From Mesostigma viride (Eukaryota > Streptophyta > Mesostigmatophyceae > Mesostigmatales > Mesostigmataceae), in assembly GCA_009746045.1 (NCBI GenBank), contig RPFO01000038.1, forward strand, positions 62,001 through 126,000: a DNA stretch of 64,000 nucleotides, given 5' to 3'. Positions within the stretch are counted from its first letter, which is position 1; the number at the start of each line of letters is the position of its first letter. Positions 52,601-64,000 of the stretch are shown here, piece by piece. Position numbers and translations under genes: made by a program. Under the pieces are notes generated by a model that worked only from the letters and a program-made list of their open reading frames with translations, ran no database searches and was not told where the DNA came from.

Positions 52601-55600
52601 AAGGTAGGTATAGCAAGTCGCCAGCTGGCACAGGTCGAGCCTCAAGAACGGTACAGGTACTGTACCATACCCTTACACAATCCGAGGGAAGCTGGACATT
52701 ATCGGCAATGTGCCATTCAGGCAGCGGACTGTGGCTGGTGTGTAATGACAAGTCGGCGATGCTTGCTGTATAGGCTGGTTGGTGTTTGTTTGGCATATTT
52801 TTTTGACATATAACTTCTTGCCTTGCTTGGCTCATCTTAGGCGCTTTGAGGCGTACACACATGCAGGATTGGGAGGGTGGAATGCCCATAGGAATTAAGG
52901 GTGGGTGGGTCTGCTAGCATCACGACATCTTCTCCTTAGAAGCACATATCTACCTTATGCCAGTGGAAAGAGCCTTGAGGACTCTGTCGTGGCGCCTGGT
53001 TGCAGAAGGGATCGTCCGTTGCATATCATTGGACCTGGTTGCGCATCCGTGGCTTTCACACAGCTGTACCCGCGGTTTCTCCAGACAGTGGGCAGGAGGG
53101 GTCATGTTTTTTGCATCATGGTCAAGGTGTCCCTTCATGTCTTATATACTTGCATGCCAATTATTGCCAAAGAGGGCCTAATCCAGCGAGAATCATTAAC
53201 CATGCATTGCCTTTGGTGCCAAACAGGGACCGCAAGACATCGCCCCTGGCGGTGGCCATTTCAAGGGTAGCCGGCCTGCACGAACAGGCCGTTTCCCTCG
53301 CGCCATCATCGACGAGAAACCAGCGCTGGTGTCGCAGGAGCCACAGGTGGGGGATGCACACTGGGGTGTCGTTTGAGTGGGGGGGATAGTCATGTTTGGC
53401 ATGGTTGGGGAGAGGGGGGGTAAGTTCGTCTACTGCGTCTCCGCCACCAGCACGCCACTACTTGCTCCCGTGTCACAGCAGCCGCAGGTGGGACATGCAC
53501 TAACAGGGTGGTGGGAGATGGGAGATGGGAGGTGGGGGGTGGGAGATGGTTCCGTAGGAGGGAAGGGGGTAGGCTGCAATTAGGAGAAGGATTGCTTGTA
53601 CACGTGACAGTGAACCATCGGCATCACACTGGTATCTCTGTTCCGCCGTACGTCCCTAGAACACTGGTTTGTCTTGAAACTACATGGCTGGATATATGCA
53701 CTGTGCATGACCTGGCCCTTAACAAGCTGTTCTCAACAATCATATATTGTTTTTTCCACAACTTGCTGCCTGTCACATTTCCACCACCACCACCACCACC
53801 ACCACCACCACCACCACCACCACCACCACCACCACCACCACCACCACCACCACCACCACCACCACCACCACCACCACCACCACCACCACCACCACCACCA
53901 CCACCACCACCACCACCACCACCACCACCACCATCCTGGCCCTGGCCCCGACAATAGTTATGCCGGCTCTAAAACTGAGCTCTACAGGCGCTGACCCGGT
54001 TCCTCTCTTCCTCCTTTTGTTTACCTTCGCCCGTACAGCCGCTGATTTGCTTCCTCCGTCCCTACTGTTTCTTACTCTCTCCCTCCGGCGCAGCCGCTCA
54101 TCTCCTTCCACGCCAACGTGTGGGGATGCGTCTTCCGCGTGAGGCTCGACGACTCCGGCTGGATCGACGCGCAGAGTCCCTTGACGTTCGCCGACAAGCT
54201 GCCAGATGGCGCGCACACGTTGTCCATACTTACGATCGACCCGCTGGGGCAAGAGGACCCCGCGCCCGTGTTGTTCACATGGATGATAGGTGCGCATTAC
54301 GTAGGCCATAGGGGCCCGTAGTGGGCCATGGTTGTGCACATGAGGAAGCAAGTGGGCCATTTTACCAGCTATCCTGTCCCGTCCTGTCCATGTGGACCAT
54401 AGGTGTGCCTTGCGGAATCAGCTAATGAATTTGCATGATGGAATCGCCATCTATCTATTAGCAATACGGTGGACGATGTTGCCTTAGTAGGGGACTTTAG
54501 TGGACCACAGGTGTGTGTTTGTGGACCTTGGTGGCCGTGGTATCCGAGCAAATGGCCTTAGTGGACTACACCATTTGAGTGGAGGATTTTCGTGGATGAC
54601 AGGTGCGTGTAAATGGACCTCGGCAGACCACAGAGTCTCAAGTGCGCATATTTTTCTCTTAACTGGCAGCACACAGTTGATTATTTGTACCCATGTAAAA
54701 TTCCGACCTGCAAACAGTGGTCGTTACCTTGCGGAGATCGCGGGCGTTGGGCTTGATAGAGTCTGGCCGGAGTTGCTTTTTTAAAGCAAAATATGCCTGC
54801 CATGCTGCCTTCCTGCAAGGGAGCTTGTTCCAGCTGCCGAGCTGCATTAAGCAAGAAAGCAGCGCATGAGGCAGAGCATTCTTGCAAGGCAAGGGTTTCC
54901 TTTGCATGCATGATGGTGCTGCATCTTCATCTTCGATATCTTGACCCATGCCTATGTACCACGGGGCCATCATGCTGCATTCCCCAGATTCTCTACGCGA
55001 TGAGGTCAACTTCCACACATGTGCGCACCCTTCAATAAGGAATTGCAATCGGGAGGGTTCCACGTGATGGGAGTTCTCTCTGGTGTAATCACTCAAGCCA
55101 GGAACAGCTTGCCAGCAGGTAGTAAATGGTGCCTGGACGCGCTGGTTGAAGTTGCCTGGCTGCGTGAATGCTGCCCAGACATTGTGCCTTTGCTGACTTA
55201 AGTATAGTGTTCTATGGTGCTTGCTGGGCTGGGCGGTGATTACCTCCCCGATGTCTCACTGCGATGCAGACACCACCCCTCCCATATCCGCGCTGAGTTC
55301 TGTACCCGCCAGCATCAGCAACGAATCACAGCCCGTGGTCAGGGTGGTGGCAAACGAGCCCAGGTAGGTTATCAGTGGCAGGCATCGTCTGAGCATTCCT
55401 CGACACTAGTTGATCGATATCATGCACGATATAGCGTTGGTGTCGGTGTTGGAGGCTTGGGACCACATGCCAGGCCGCATGCCTTCTTTCGATCTGAGAA
55501 GGGAAGCTGAGCAGGGTATGCTCACGACATCTGCTTCTTACGGGGGGGGGAGAGAGGGGGGTATGTTGACCAGGGAAAGTCGGAAAACACACAAAAAAGG

Positions 55601-58600
55601 ATGTGTGTTGGACTCCATGGGATGCCATAACCTTTTGGTGTGACCATAGCTTGCTAGTATAGGAATCTATTTCCAGCCATTTCTAGGCATCCCATGGATG
55701 CTCCACAAGGAGAAATGTTTATGAAAGAGGTGGTTGATGTTTGATTGTTGCAGAACAGCGCTTGTGGGTATGACTGGCTGATTGTGTGTATGTCCTTGAG
55801 AAGCAGATTGTGGCACTGCAGTACGCACCAGCGGTTGGCTATGTTATGAGCCGTGCATTTTGTGAACCCATTGCATGACGGTGAAATCTGATGGGGCACC
55901 CTTTGGTGACCATTGCTCGAGGAGGCAAAATATATTGCCACAGGTTTGCTGCTCTAGGAAGGTAGGATGATTGTTTAAGGAGGCTTGCATGGAAAGGGTT
56001 TTTGCTCTGAATTAATTGCTGCGCTAGTGTGGTGGATGCATACACATGTGCTAGTGGTCATACTCTGATAGGATATTCACCTAGCCTAACTGAAATGACA
56101 AGGCATGAGTCCTATTCTGATGCCTTGGGTGGGTTATGCTTATGCCATCAAACGTTGTTCCTGACAGGTGCAAGTTCTTCTACCAGGTGAACTTTGCAGC
56201 TGACACGGAGCACCCCGAGTTTGTCAAGCTCATGCAAGGGTCCGTCTCGGAAGCAGAGGCGTTGGTGGAGGCCGAGCGCGCAGGCGTCATCGAGCTCAAG
56301 GACCTGAAAGGTGCCTGCGAATTCTTGGGTGCTTGCTGGTGCAGTGGGGGTTTTGTGGGGGTTTTGTGGGGGTTTTGTGGGGGTTTTGTGGGGATTGTCA
56401 TCAAGCTAAATACTTTGAGGATGTGCGTATGATGTTGAGTTTGCTTGACGGTCTAGGGTGTAATGGCAGTGGGCTGGGCTGTGGTGGGAGGCTAAACCTT
56501 TTGCCAAGGCAGGCAGGAATGTTAGATAATGAATGCTTCGCATCACATGATAGTGGGCGGTGCAAATCGATACAACATCTGGAAAACTGAGATTCGCTGT
56601 GCGTCCTCGTCTGGGTGACATTGCATTGCTGCATACTGCAGTCAGTTGCAAGCGTTTATCACCTTGGCATGCGTATTTCAGCGCTGCCACATTTGTCATC
56701 GCACACCAGTTTTTGCTGATGTGTGGTGATGCGTATGTCATTTTGAAGGCCCTTTTTGGCCCACTCCGCCACTTGTATTCTAGCCAAGGCCCTGTCCCCT
56801 TTCATTTTCCGATTCCTGCCTTTCTATATGCGCTGCTTACCCACACGCAGCGTTCTGGCGGTACCTCCCCAAACATTTTCTTGCCTTGTCTCGTCTCCGC
56901 TTGCCTTGCTGCCCTATGTCCTCCGCTCCAGACGGAATCCATCGCATCAGCGTTCTGGCGGTGGACGCGGCGGGCAATCGCGAGGACAAGCCCAAGTCCT
57001 ACCAATGGGTAGTCGACATATCTCCCCCGGACACCATCATCCACTCAGCGCCGCCAAAGCTGTCACGGGTGGGTGCTGGGCTTTTCTCTTACGCCCTGAT
57101 AGGCGACCACCAGTGGCGGAGCGCTAGGTATCTCAACATCAGCTGCCATGCACCGCTCCTGCTTTGCCGTTGCTGTCATGATTTGCTGTTGCTGGGCAAG
57201 ATTTTGTCGACATTCTGTTTTGATGTTATCAAGTGACTTGCGCGATTTCAGCCTACGTATGCGGTGCCTGTTTTTTGCTGCTGGCGCACGTTTCTGCCCT
57301 GCCTGACGATGCCTCCTCACAGAGCTATCGCGCTGCTTTCATCCTCGGAGCGGTCGGGGTAAGTCACTTTTCTCCGACTCTCTTTGTCCAGCATCCCCAT
57401 TGGCACTGCACTATGCCACAAGCCGTCCTCTGGGAATCAAAATGCATGGGTCCTTCAACAATCGCTGCAGCTGTGGTCTCTAGCGTCTCTGCCTCACCGA
57501 ATGTGGTGGCCTTCTCCAGATGCCAACCGGCCGATTCCCGCGAATGTGTCGCGGTTGCCTGCTCGGATGGGAGGCCTGTGTGCGGGGTGCCTGCGGGGAT
57601 GGGAGGCCTTTGTGCGGGTTGCCTGCGTGGATGGGAGGCCTGTGTGCGGGTTGCCTGCGTGGGTGGGAGGCCGTTGTGCGGGTTGCCTGCGTGGATGGGA
57701 GGCCTGTGTGCGGGTTGCCTGCGTGGGTGGGAGGCCGTTGTGCGGGTTGCTGCGTGGATGGGAGGCCTGTGTGCGGGTTGCCTGCGTGGATGGGAGGCCT
57801 GTGTGCGGGGTGCCTGCGTGGATGGGAGGCCTGTGTGCGGGGTGCCTGCGGGGATGGGAGGCCTGTGTGCGGGTTGCCTGCGTGGGTGGGAGGCCTTTGT
57901 GCGGGTTGCCTGCGTGGGTGGGAGGCCTTTGTGCGGGTTGCCTGCGTGGGTGGGAGGCCTGTGTGCGGGTTGCCTGCGTGGATGGGAGGCCTGTGTGCGG
58001 GTTGCCTGCGTGGATGGGAGGCCTTTGTGCGGGGTGCCTGCGGGGATGGGAGGCCTGTGTGCGGGTTGCCCGCGTGGGTGGGAGGCCTTTGTACGGGTTG
58101 CCTGCGTGGGTGGGAGGCCTGTGTGCGGGTTGCCTGGGTGGATGGGAGGCCTGTGTGCGGGTTGCCTGCGTGGGTGGGAGGCCGTTGTGCGGGTTGCCTG
58201 CGTGGATGGGAGGCCGTTGTGCGGGTTGCTGCGTGGGTGGGAGGCCGTTGTGCGGGTTGCCTGCGTGGATGGGAGGCCGTTGTGCGGGTTGCTGCGTGGG
58301 TGGGAGGCCTGTGTGCGGCAGACCACAGCCGGAGGTCTGACAGCAAGCTGTTCGTTTCTTTGGTAATAACCTAGGAGTCTGGATGCCAGCAAGCGAAGTA
58401 GGTGTTTCATGTCGCAGACGAGGTAGGTGTTTGAAACTTGTTGCTATATGGTGTTATGGGTATGTGTTGTTAGGAGCATGATCAGCAGTGACTGCTCTAA
58501 ACAATCGCTACTAAATACACCCATTAGTAAGCAACCGCAAGCCCAAATACCTCATGCCCAGATTTTGGCTGGAAACCCATGTGTGAGTATTCAACGCGGC

Positions 58601-61600
58601 ATACTCACGATGCAGACTATCTTGTCTCCATACAAACATGTTTTTCTCCATGCATCATTCACAGGAGCCAGCGTCCAGCTTCACGTACCGCTTCCGCCTG
58701 GATCGTGGAGAATGGGTGGTGGGACCGACGGACAAGATCGTTGGGGAAGGCTACGAGCTCATGCTGACCGAGCTGGGGGAGGGGCCTCACTTCTTTGAGG
58801 TGGGTCACCAGTTCCATCGGGCCGAGCCAAGAGCTTTTTGTCAATGCTTTCTTTAGCCTGCGAGTTACCTGTGTTTATGTGAAACCCGCTGGTTGATTGG
58901 CCAACAGCGTTTTCCTATGCTTTTATACTACTAGATCACCATGGTTTACTTGTAGTATGAAACCGCCATAGCAATCTGTACTTTCTGTAATAAATGGGCA
59001 TAAGTCTTGTCGCTTACAACCTCGGGCAGTTAACAGTCTTCTATGAATGGCTGCATCCAGAAAACCTTCATTGTGTTCAGCATCACAAACCTGCCATGGT
59101 TCTTCGTCACCCCATCCAGGCTGCCGCCATGGACATCGCAGGCAACGTGGACCCCACCCCCGCTGAGTACTCGTGGGCGGTGAACATATTGCCCGCACAG
59201 ACGTACCTGCTGGCCAAGCCTCCGCAGGTGGACCCTGTGCCCACGGCAAACTTCACGATTGGGTCGTCGGAAACCCAGTACACATACGCGTACAGGTAGG
59301 GACAGGGGGGGCTTGCCTGCATGTCCCCATGCCGTGCCACCATTCTTTCCAGACCCAACTGTGATCAATCTTGTAACAAAGCCACTATGGCTACAGTGTG
59401 GCCATGCCTCTGTGCGCATGTGTCTATGTAAGTGTGCCCCTTGATCTGTTTGTGTGTGCATATTTGTTTGCCTTGTGTGTGGCTATGTGTGTGTCTGTCT
59501 GTGTGCATACCTATGTGTGTGCACGCGCACAAACATGCCAATATTCTGCTAGTTACTCGCCCACTAGCCAATATTCTGCTATTTCCTCGCCCACTAGCCA
59601 ATATTCTGCTATTTACTCGCCCACTTTATATGGACGAGTCTATCCATGTGGCTATCCGTGCACCTCCCCGACACCTTTTGTTGGTGGATCTCGTCCGTAC
59701 ACTGGGGGGTCAGGAAGTTGGTCGTGACACGTAAGCTTGCATGAAGTTCCCCAGTAGCCCCATCCTCTTTTCTTTTCATCTGGCAGGTTCATCACCTGGT
59801 GGGGCTCACTAACCACACTTGCTGGCCTGTCGTGCCTTGTTTTACTGTCATTGCCGCCCTTGTTGGGTTATCTGGTCGTGATGACAGGGCAGGCTCATGC
59901 ATGTCAGGGGAGTGTCATGGCATTTTGTGATTGGCACAGCCGACTCTGTGTGGAGCCTGTCAATGTTCTACTACTTAATCATGAGCTTGTGTCGCTTTCC
60001 GCTGGCCATTTGAGCAATCGCCGTGAGCATGTATCCTGCCTTGCAAAGAGAATAGTACCAAGCCAGGATTGCAAAACAGATTGATTATGATCTTTTTGGA
60101 CTGATTTACTATGTAAAGGCGCCTGGGCTTGGCTCTCTAAGCAAGGACTTGTTTTGTTGCAAGATGTTGTCGTGGTCTTCCCTTTGGGATTGCCGATCTA
60201 GTTGGGTCAAGTTGTGGGCCTCATCCTCACCCTCAGATAGCGCCTGGTCGGCTATGGCTTATATTTGACTCCTTTTGCCATGCCTGTTTGCTCCTTCAGT
60301 TTGGATGGCGACAAGTGGATTCAGCCCCACGGACATCACCTGGTGGGGGGGAACCAAACATTTGAGGTGAGATTGCTTGTTGGGGCAGCGATAGTACTTT
60401 TGTAAACCTGCAAAAGCTCGTGCGCCTCACATGTCGTATCTGGTCTGATGGTATAAGATGCTTATGTGCCAGTACGATGCTAACTCTAATTACTAGGAGC
60501 TTAGTGGGAGTTCTTGACAGCATCGGCAATCAGCATGTGTGCCAGTTGCCCTTGTGCCTGCCTGATACTTGCACACCCTTGCATACTTGTTTTCTTCACA
60601 ACACGGCTTCCAGGTGAAAGTCCTGTTCTCTTTCTTTTCCTCCTCACCCAACCCTCGCCACGCTTCGGAATCGTTCGGCCCCTTCATCGAACCCCAGGTC
60701 ACGGGGCTCGCCGATGGCCGGCACAACATCTCAGTGAAGTCGACCGATGTCACGGGAAGCAGCGATCCGAACTATGCCACGTACGAGTGGGAGGTGGACA
60801 CCACACCGCCGCGCGTGATCATCCTGGAGCGGCCACCGAAAGTGTCCCCAGTGGGATCTGCGCGGTAAGGGCCCCACTGGTGAGGTTAGATGGCCATCAC
60901 CCTTGATGGCGATTAGATGGCCATCACCCTTGATGGCGACAACGACGGAGGCAATCAGGTGCTGTTGCGTGCATTGTAGCTGTTCTTGGATGTGAATCTA
61001 GGGCCGTGGCATGGGAGGTTTGTTGGCACTGCACACTTGTGTTGCGGTTGAAACTCCTTGTTGTGGAGAGCCTTGCCGTAGGCAAGTATGCACTCGCCAT
61101 TGGTGCCTATGACTCTGTAGGTGACGCATGACACTGTAGGAGCCTGACACTGCCCACACTTATAGAGAAGCGCCTATAACAGTACTGGGTGTCCCCTTGA
61201 CGCCTGTCAAAGTGGACCCTACTCCCGTGTTTCCTGGGAGCTTGGATGCTGTCGAGTGTTTTCGTCTTGCATCTGCCACGGAAAAGCAGCGCATCATTTC
61301 AGTGGCGCGAATCCTCATAGCGTACCAGAAAATCGAGGAAGTTCATTGGTCAAAACTGTTCAGTGACGATATTTCCACTGACAGACTGCTGGACGCAGAA
61401 TTTTTACATCCATCCTCCGGGAATCGTTAATACATCCGTGCCGCCAAATGAATTTTTCACAGAAAACGTGTCGAAAATGTGTCAAAGCTTGAAGAAGTAT
61501 AGACTTATTTATGATCCCCGGATAAGGAGGGAGCAAATCTGCGTTCAGCAGTCCGTCAGTGGAAATATGGTCACTGAATGGGTTCGACAGATGAGGTTCT

Positions 61601-64000
61601 TTGAATTTCTAGTACGCTATGACAGGTGCGCAGGTACTAGCCAAGGTACTAGCGGTAAAAAGGATTCTTTTTAGTATGCGTTTCTCATTGCAATAAAGGC
61701 CACATTTCGCGCCATCCAATCACAGCAAAGATGTGTGATCTGGGAATAGCGTTGTCCCTGATTTGGGCTGTGCACACACACCTAATCCCATAGGATTGCG
61801 CTGGGTCCATCCCTCATCCTAGAATGAGTGCCATGCAAGAAAGATTGCACTAGACTCAGAACCTAAGCCTTTCTAGACCAATCCACTGCGTCGAGTTCCA
61901 GCACCATCGATAAGACACGTGCGTCCCTGCACAAATCGTCTCCGCGTGAAGCGTCGCAGCATGAAGTCATGGACGTATCTTACAAATATCGGCATGGCAC
62001 TCTACAGTAGGTATCTCACAATATACAAAGTCTAATCAAGGTCTGAAAAGAGCACCAGAAAGCTCATCGTCAACACCTTGTCACTACGCCTAGTTGCAGA
62101 CAAATGAACTCGTAATGATGCCGCCGGCAGCGGCGTTTCTGTTGATACAGGAGAGAACAGGTTGCGAATCGACTAGAGCTTAGAAATAGGTAAGGTGCCA
62201 CCATTTATAGTGATGTGGCAAGTTACCTGTACAGAGTTGCCCTTGACGAACTAGCACACAGACGGCTACACCAGACATGTGACATGAGCTGAACGAGGGT
62301 GCGCGCGCTATGGACGGCTATCGCCGTAGTGCGGCGAACTTGCTCGCTCAACAACGGCACGTAGGCACTTTGATGTCTCTTGCCTACGTTGACATCGCTG
62401 TTCTCTCGCTGCTCGCGGAGTGCCCGCAGACTCAACGCCGCCACCTCGTACTTGATGTGTTGGTTCCGTTATTGCACACGGAGCAACCCGCGGTGCCGCA
62501 GGGCTGGTTTTTTTTATCACTACTTTTGCACATCCGCTGTCAGAGATGGTACATCTCCCGCGGGTGAGGCGTACGGGTGACCTTATCAACATCATGCCTA
62601 TTCGCATCGTGCAGGGCGCGGGCAGCTGGCCCTACATGCCTGAGGAGCAGATTCGTGAAAACTGGGATTACGAGCCTTTTGATTTCCGCTGATGTGAAGA
62701 CGTGGGGGATTGTGGGTTTTTTTGTTGGTGTGTAGAACCGCTACACTCTACAGCTTTTAAGACTTTCTGGGCAGTTTGTGTACATGCTTGCATATGACCC
62801 CTAGGGCACCAGTATTTTGGTGTCATTTCGTACCTTTTGTGTGCTCTGCAATCCTGGGTGGCGGGGCACTGACAATCCCCCCCCCCAACTCCACCCCATT
62901 CATAACTCCCCGCCATCATCGTTGCGGCGCCAGCATCATGCTGAATGCATCGGAGGCATACTCCTTTACCTACGCACTGGATGGGGGGGATCCCGTGGAC
63001 AGCGGTCGAGGGGTCAACGCAAGTGCGTCGCTCATCTCCATCAAGGGGCTCGATGAGGGATGGTGTGTGCTGTGCTTCTCCTGCTCTGGTTGCTGCTCGT
63101 GTGCTAATATGTGCACAAACACGACTTACAATTGACATGTGCACACTTCACACTTCACGGCTGTATAATATTTTTAGCATCGGGTTTCTACCCGCGTTTT
63201 AGATTGTTGCTTTCCTCATGCTACTGGCAGGATCAAGTTGCTGAACAGCCATGCGTTGCTGTGTCTTTGACCACGAATAATGCCTTGGTGCTGCTTTCCT
63301 GCGCAGCTTAGTCCAGAAGGTCTTATTCTACACGTAATCAAGTTGACACGGGTGGAAAGACTGCTCTGCATTGTTTCCGCCGCGTGCCAGTGCTCGAAAC
63401 ACTACACAGTTCTATGGCTAGGGGGGCCCATAAGCTCAGCACCCTAGCCAAGGCGACAATATGATTCAGTTCCGTTCAGTGTTCATCCTACCTCGTACCG
63501 TACCTTGCATCCTGAGCATACCCTTGAATGAACAGTGTTCGCATGCCTGTCACGGACTCTTTGAAGATTACGTTGTAGTTTTTACCGAAGGAGCAGTTTC
63601 GTGTGCCTTGGCTATCCCAGATGCTCGGGCTGCAACGAGGCTATGTTGCGTATAGGCAGTCTAGGCCGAAGAAGTATAAGGCCGAAGAGCCATTTGGTGA
63701 CACCATCAACGTGCATTTCAATTTTGGTGGGCCAGCCCTTTTATGCTGATGCAGTAAGGCCCTGTACAGCCTGGTGGTGGTGGCATCATCGCCTAGCCCA
63801 TCTGTGCCCTAAGGGCTGTGGTAGCGTTTGTGGTCTACGCCATGAGTATCATGTCTGTGTGCATTCCTATTATGTGATGCTGGCATATCTACCCCGACCC
63901 AACCTCATGCTGGCGTATGTACCCCGACCCAACCCTCCCACGACCACGCAGGCACTGGGTGGACATCAACATGAGCGATGCGGTGGGGAACGCGGCGCAC
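49661..64000 (+). CDS. Type II membrane protein with at least five Ig-like repeats (3' end outside window)
   Basis: Sixteen exons join in phase to at least 711 codons: 49661-49877, 50044-50121, 50633-50734, 51798-52084, 53227-53346, 54094-54289, 55270-55363, 56168-56310, 56932-57068, 57323-57358, 58665-58799, 59120-59295, 60300-60366, 60698-60864, 62934-63062, 63952 onwards. The N-terminus is basic (MRRRHPGLIGRR), followed by one hydrophobic segment at residues 36-58 (LLGCIFAFACISLL): a signal anchor. A Glu/Gly-rich acidic linker and an Arg-rich stretch come next (exon 4). From exon 6 on, repeats of about 95 residues show (F/Y).Y.LD...W, L.DG.H...V.A.D.AGN.D..PA.Y.W.VD..PP, as in secreted adhesin-like proteins. 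I expect these on the lumenal or extracellular side. Exon 14 could instead start at 60614 (also in phase); start Met1 or Met5. Function unknown. Confidence 0.82.
50791..50868. repeat. 27-bp tandem repeat, about 3 copies
   Basis: Units of tggatcaagggatggcgatg plus gcgtcga in intron 3 of the surface-protein gene. Confidence 0.85.
52077..52172. repeat. 31-bp tandem repeat at a splice donor
   Basis: About three units of acaggtactaggataccaca plus tagccactgat. The first unit includes the end of exon 4 and its donor (CAG|gtacta at 52084/52085), so potential donors are copied into the intron. Confidence 0.85.
53779..53933. repeat. CCA microsatellite, about 51 units
   Basis: Pure CCA run in intron 5 of the surface-protein gene, on its coding strand. 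Poly-Pro, poly-His and poly-Thr frames result by chance. Confidence 0.97.
56342..56397. repeat. 12-bp tandem repeat (GGGGGTTTTGTG)
   Basis: Four to five units, G-run rich, about 30 bp after the donor of exon 8 of the surface-protein gene. Confidence 0.9.
57565..58318. repeat. 32-bp minisatellite, about 23 copies
   Basis: Units of gggaggcctgtgtgcgggtt plus gcctgcgtggat, with 31-bp variants lacking one C. It occupies intron 10 of the surface-protein gene. Since 32 is not a multiple of three and the unit has no stop in any frame, long open frames (up to 377 codons) appear in all plus frames and in minus frames. They are not genes. Confidence 0.93.
59537..59626. repeat. 30-bp tandem repeat, 3 copies
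   Basis: Units of gccaatattctgctatttac plus tcgcccacta in intron 12 of the surface-protein gene. Confidence 0.88.
60887..60942. repeat. 27-bp duplication
   Basis: Two copies of ttagatggccatcacccttg plus atggcga, 23 bases after the donor of exon 14. Confidence 0.85.
61197..61674 (+). pseudogene. Coding-like relic inside intron 14 of the surface-protein gene
   Basis: Two overlapping plus-strand frames, 61197-61430 and 61363-61674, read like one protein broken by a frameshift near 61400: ATEKQRIISVARILIAYQKI early, then NVSKMCQSLKKYRLIYDPRI and GNMVTEWVRQMRFFEF later. Composition is less G+C-rich than the exons around it. I recognise no family. It may be an inserted gene remnant or chance. Confidence 0.35.
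62500..62692 (+). other. Unassigned coding-like stretch in intron 14
   Basis: A plus-strand frame ending at the TGA at 62690-62692 reads VRRTGDLINIMPIRIVQGAG, then WPYMPEEQIRENWDYEPFDF. It looks protein-like (mixed charged and aromatic residues) but has no recognisable family. Upstream, near 62300-62500, a second frame is open. Possibly the 3' end of an inserted gene. Confidence 0.3.
63878..63935. repeat. 28-bp duplication
   Basis: Two copies of atgctggcatatctaccccg plus acccaacc, just upstream of the acceptor of exon 16 (63951). Confidence 0.85.

Noticed and set aside
53508-54360. Poly-Pro / poly-His / poly-Thr frames
   Set aside because: CCA microsatellite in intron 5 of the surface-protein gene.
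57233-58410. Open frames of up to 377 codons on both strands
   Set aside because: They are produced by the 32-bp minisatellite, exist in many frames at once, and lie in an intron.
60614-60697. Extra 84 bases at the start of exon 14 of the surface-protein gene
   Set aside because: In phase, but the sequence is pyrimidine-rich and reads as a splice tract; the start at 60698 restores the repeat pattern.
1-64000. tRNA, rRNA, riboswitch, bacterial promoter or phage attachment site
   Set aside because: None was recognised by reading. A covariance-model search would be needed to exclude small RNAs fully.

Overview
This is nuclear DNA from a eukaryote with many introns. The reading frames join cleanly across GT-AG introns, exons are short (down to 36 nt), and the DNA between and inside genes is full of tandem repeats and decayed transposable elements. 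A TGTAA motif just after an AATAAA at the 3' end of the TRAPPC12 gene, together with the gene complement, suggests a green alga. That placement is an inference; nothing here fixes a genus. I saw no rRNA, tRNA, CRISPR or bacterial operon.

Six protein genes can be supported. From left to right: (1) an intronless minus-strand gene (2586-5501) for a secreted protein with eight putative-Ig repeats, built like a bacterial protein; (2) a 26-exon minus-strand gene (8799-30296) for a TAP/ABCB9-like half ABC transporter of 857 residues, whose exon phases all agree; (3) TRAPPC12, a TRAPP-complex subunit, plus strand (31109-35465), divergent from the transporter gene; (4) a PRELI/MSF1 mitochondrial lipid-transfer protein, plus strand (from 40093); (5) an intronless pICln methylosome subunit, minus strand (48058-48927); (6) divergent from pICln, a plus-strand gene from 49661 past the window end, encoding a type II membrane-anchored protein with an acidic linker and at least five Ig-like repeats. 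Genes 3, 4 and 5 are housekeeping genes (vesicle tethering, mitochondrial phospholipid transport, snRNP assembly). Genes 1 and 6 look like surface or secretory proteins. Nothing suggests that the six form a functional cluster.

The intervals 1-2.2 kb, 35.5-40 kb and 45.2-48 kb are repeat-rich. They hold 5'-truncated non-LTR retrotransposon remnants, a decayed reverse transcriptase of a different type (YIDD motif), and copies of a short retroposon family that share one 3' end and are flanked by target-site duplications of up to 17 bp. Two short inverted-repeat elements with TA duplications lie at 7.3-8.0 kb and in a transporter intron at 9.8-10.1 kb. Transporter introns also carry large simple repeats (GGGA, TGG, and 10-, 12-, 18-, 24- and 51-bp units), and the surface-protein gene has CCA and 32-bp arrays in its introns.

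The least familiar signals are the short retroposon family with its apparent ATA junction preference, the YIDD reverse transcriptase relic, the bacterial-looking putative-Ig gene, and introns whose minisatellites begin at or next to the 5' splice site.
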